Below are positions 63,475 to 64,000 of a stretch of 64,000 bases of DNA, piece after piece. Position 1 is the stretch's first letter. Every line of letters starts with the position of its first letter. The notes below the pieces were generated by a model, which had not been told where the DNA came from, did not search any database, and worked only from the letters and a program-made list of their open reading frames with translations. This DNA is from Virgibacillus litoralis (GTDB taxonomy: Bacteria > Bacillota > Bacilli > Bacillales > Amphibacillaceae), in the NCBI RefSeq assembly GCF_017873675.1, contig NZ_JAGGKK010000007.1, positions 1 through 64,000 of the forward strand, in the 5' to 3' direction. The position numbers and the translations under genes are program-made.

Positions 63475-64000
63475 ATGAAGCCAGTCTTAATAATTGATCC
63501 AGGTCATGGAGGAAAAGACCCAGGTGGTGGATCCAATCAATATTGGGTTGAGAAAGATATGAATCTATCTATCTCACTCTATCAGTATCAACGCTATCAA
63601 CAGTTAGGAATTCCAGTTGCTATTACGCGGCTAAAGGATGTCACTTTATCACCAGCAGAAAGAACGAAGATTGTACGGGATAGTGGTGCAAGGTATTGTC
63701 ATTCTAATCACATCAATGCTGGCGGAGGGGATGGTGGTGAGGTTATTCATTCTATCTATGGTGGAGAGGATATGGCAGAAGAGATAGCTTTTGAATTACA
63801 GCATGCAGGTCAAAATATACGCAGGATTTTTACAAGGACACTGCCAAATGATCGTGCACGCGATTTTTATTATATGAACCGTGATACGGGAAAAGTTGTG
63901 ACAAATATAATTGAGTATGGCTTTGCCGATTCAAGGGGTGACGATATACGGAAGATAAAGGATCATTGGCAGGAGTTAGCTGAATCTGTTGTAAAGGCTT
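63475..64000 (+). CDS. N-acetylmuramoyl-L-alanine amidase (Amidase_3), 3' end outside the window
   Basis: The visible 175 codons start with MKPVLIIDPGHGGKDPGGG, the zinc-binding DPGHGG motif. VEKDMNLSIS holds the second ligand, HSNHINAGGGDGG the third, and NIIEYGFADS the catalytic Glu. No signal peptide, so it would need the holin for export, as for phage endolysins. The ATG abuts the holin TAA, with GGAGG upstream. A C-terminal wall-binding domain, if any, lies beyond 64000. Confidence 0.9.
   Translation, partial: MKPVLIIDPGHGGKDPGGGSNQYWVEKDMNLSISLYQYQRYQQLGIPVAITRLKDVTLSPAERTKIVRDSGARYCHSNHINAGGGDGGEVIHSIYGGEDMAEEIAFELQHAGQNIRRIFTRTLPNDRARDFYYMNRDTGKVVTNIIEYGFADSRGDDIRKIKDHWQELAESVVKA

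Overview
The window is chromosomal DNA of a low-GC, endospore-forming member of the Bacillaceae, most like the Oceanobacillus/Virgibacillus/Lentibacillus group. The evidence is two complete ger-type germination operons, a LysM-GH18 spore-type lytic enzyme, YndGHJ-, YndM- and YozQ-like proteins, AGGAGG ribosome binding sites, and several families of intergenic foldback repeats. No similarity search could be run, so names rest on motifs and on recall of the families.

Layout. 1-2.7 kb: the 3' end of a 5S rRNA gene with its terminator, an RDD membrane protein and a spore-type glycosidase. 2.8-7.4 kb: a copper module of DUF4396 protein, a methionine-rich membrane protein, and csoR-copA-copZ behind a promoter with a CsoR-type operator in its spacer. 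7.3-8.0 kb: a long foldback repeat, with a second copy at 62.4-63.1 kb. 8.1-11.4 kb: a frameshifted CoA-disulfide reductase/rhodanese gene with CsoR/CstR-like operators, then fetAB. 11.5-21.2 kb: DUF4363-like lipoprotein, DUF421 protein, release factor 3, two convergent DUF3231 genes and a gerA-gerC-x-gerB operon. 21.5-27 kb: acyl-CoA ligase, M20 amidohydrolase, an orphan SdhB and small spore-former proteins.

27-31.4 kb holds the most unusual block: a five-gene leftward operon (tandemly duplicated membrane protein, membrane-hairpin protein, CBO0543 protein, DUF3231, DUF421) divergent from a half-size DUF3231 gene and a YozQ-like gene. 31.6-32.3 kb is gene-free and rich in repeats. 32.5-35 kb: a flavin reductase gene whose 3' end is replaced by a tnpB-only IS605-type element. 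35-39 kb: yndG-yndH-yndJ-like operon and a third DUF421 gene. 39.6-48 kb: subtilisin, PBP4-type carboxypeptidase, Q-rich protein, a second ger operon (A-B-C) and a zinc alcohol dehydrogenase. 48-54 kb: SDR, NTF2-like protein with AlkA-like glycosylase, type II NADH dehydrogenase with a tiny downstream gene, VanW, DCC protein and a MITE-like repeat. 54-58.7 kb: a TPR gene, then a Fur-boxed iron operon (nitroreductase, siderophore-binding lipoprotein, fused permease) without an ATPase gene. 58.7-64 kb: small-type aconitase, YceI, DUF6884 protein, the second long repeat, and a holin-amidase pair cut by the window end.

Three DUF421 and four DUF3231 genes lie in the same 28 kb as a germination operon, and one pair is probably co-transcribed. 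This suggests a spore-envelope function (inference). The copper, sulfur and iron blocks each show a matching metal- or sulfur-responsive operator.
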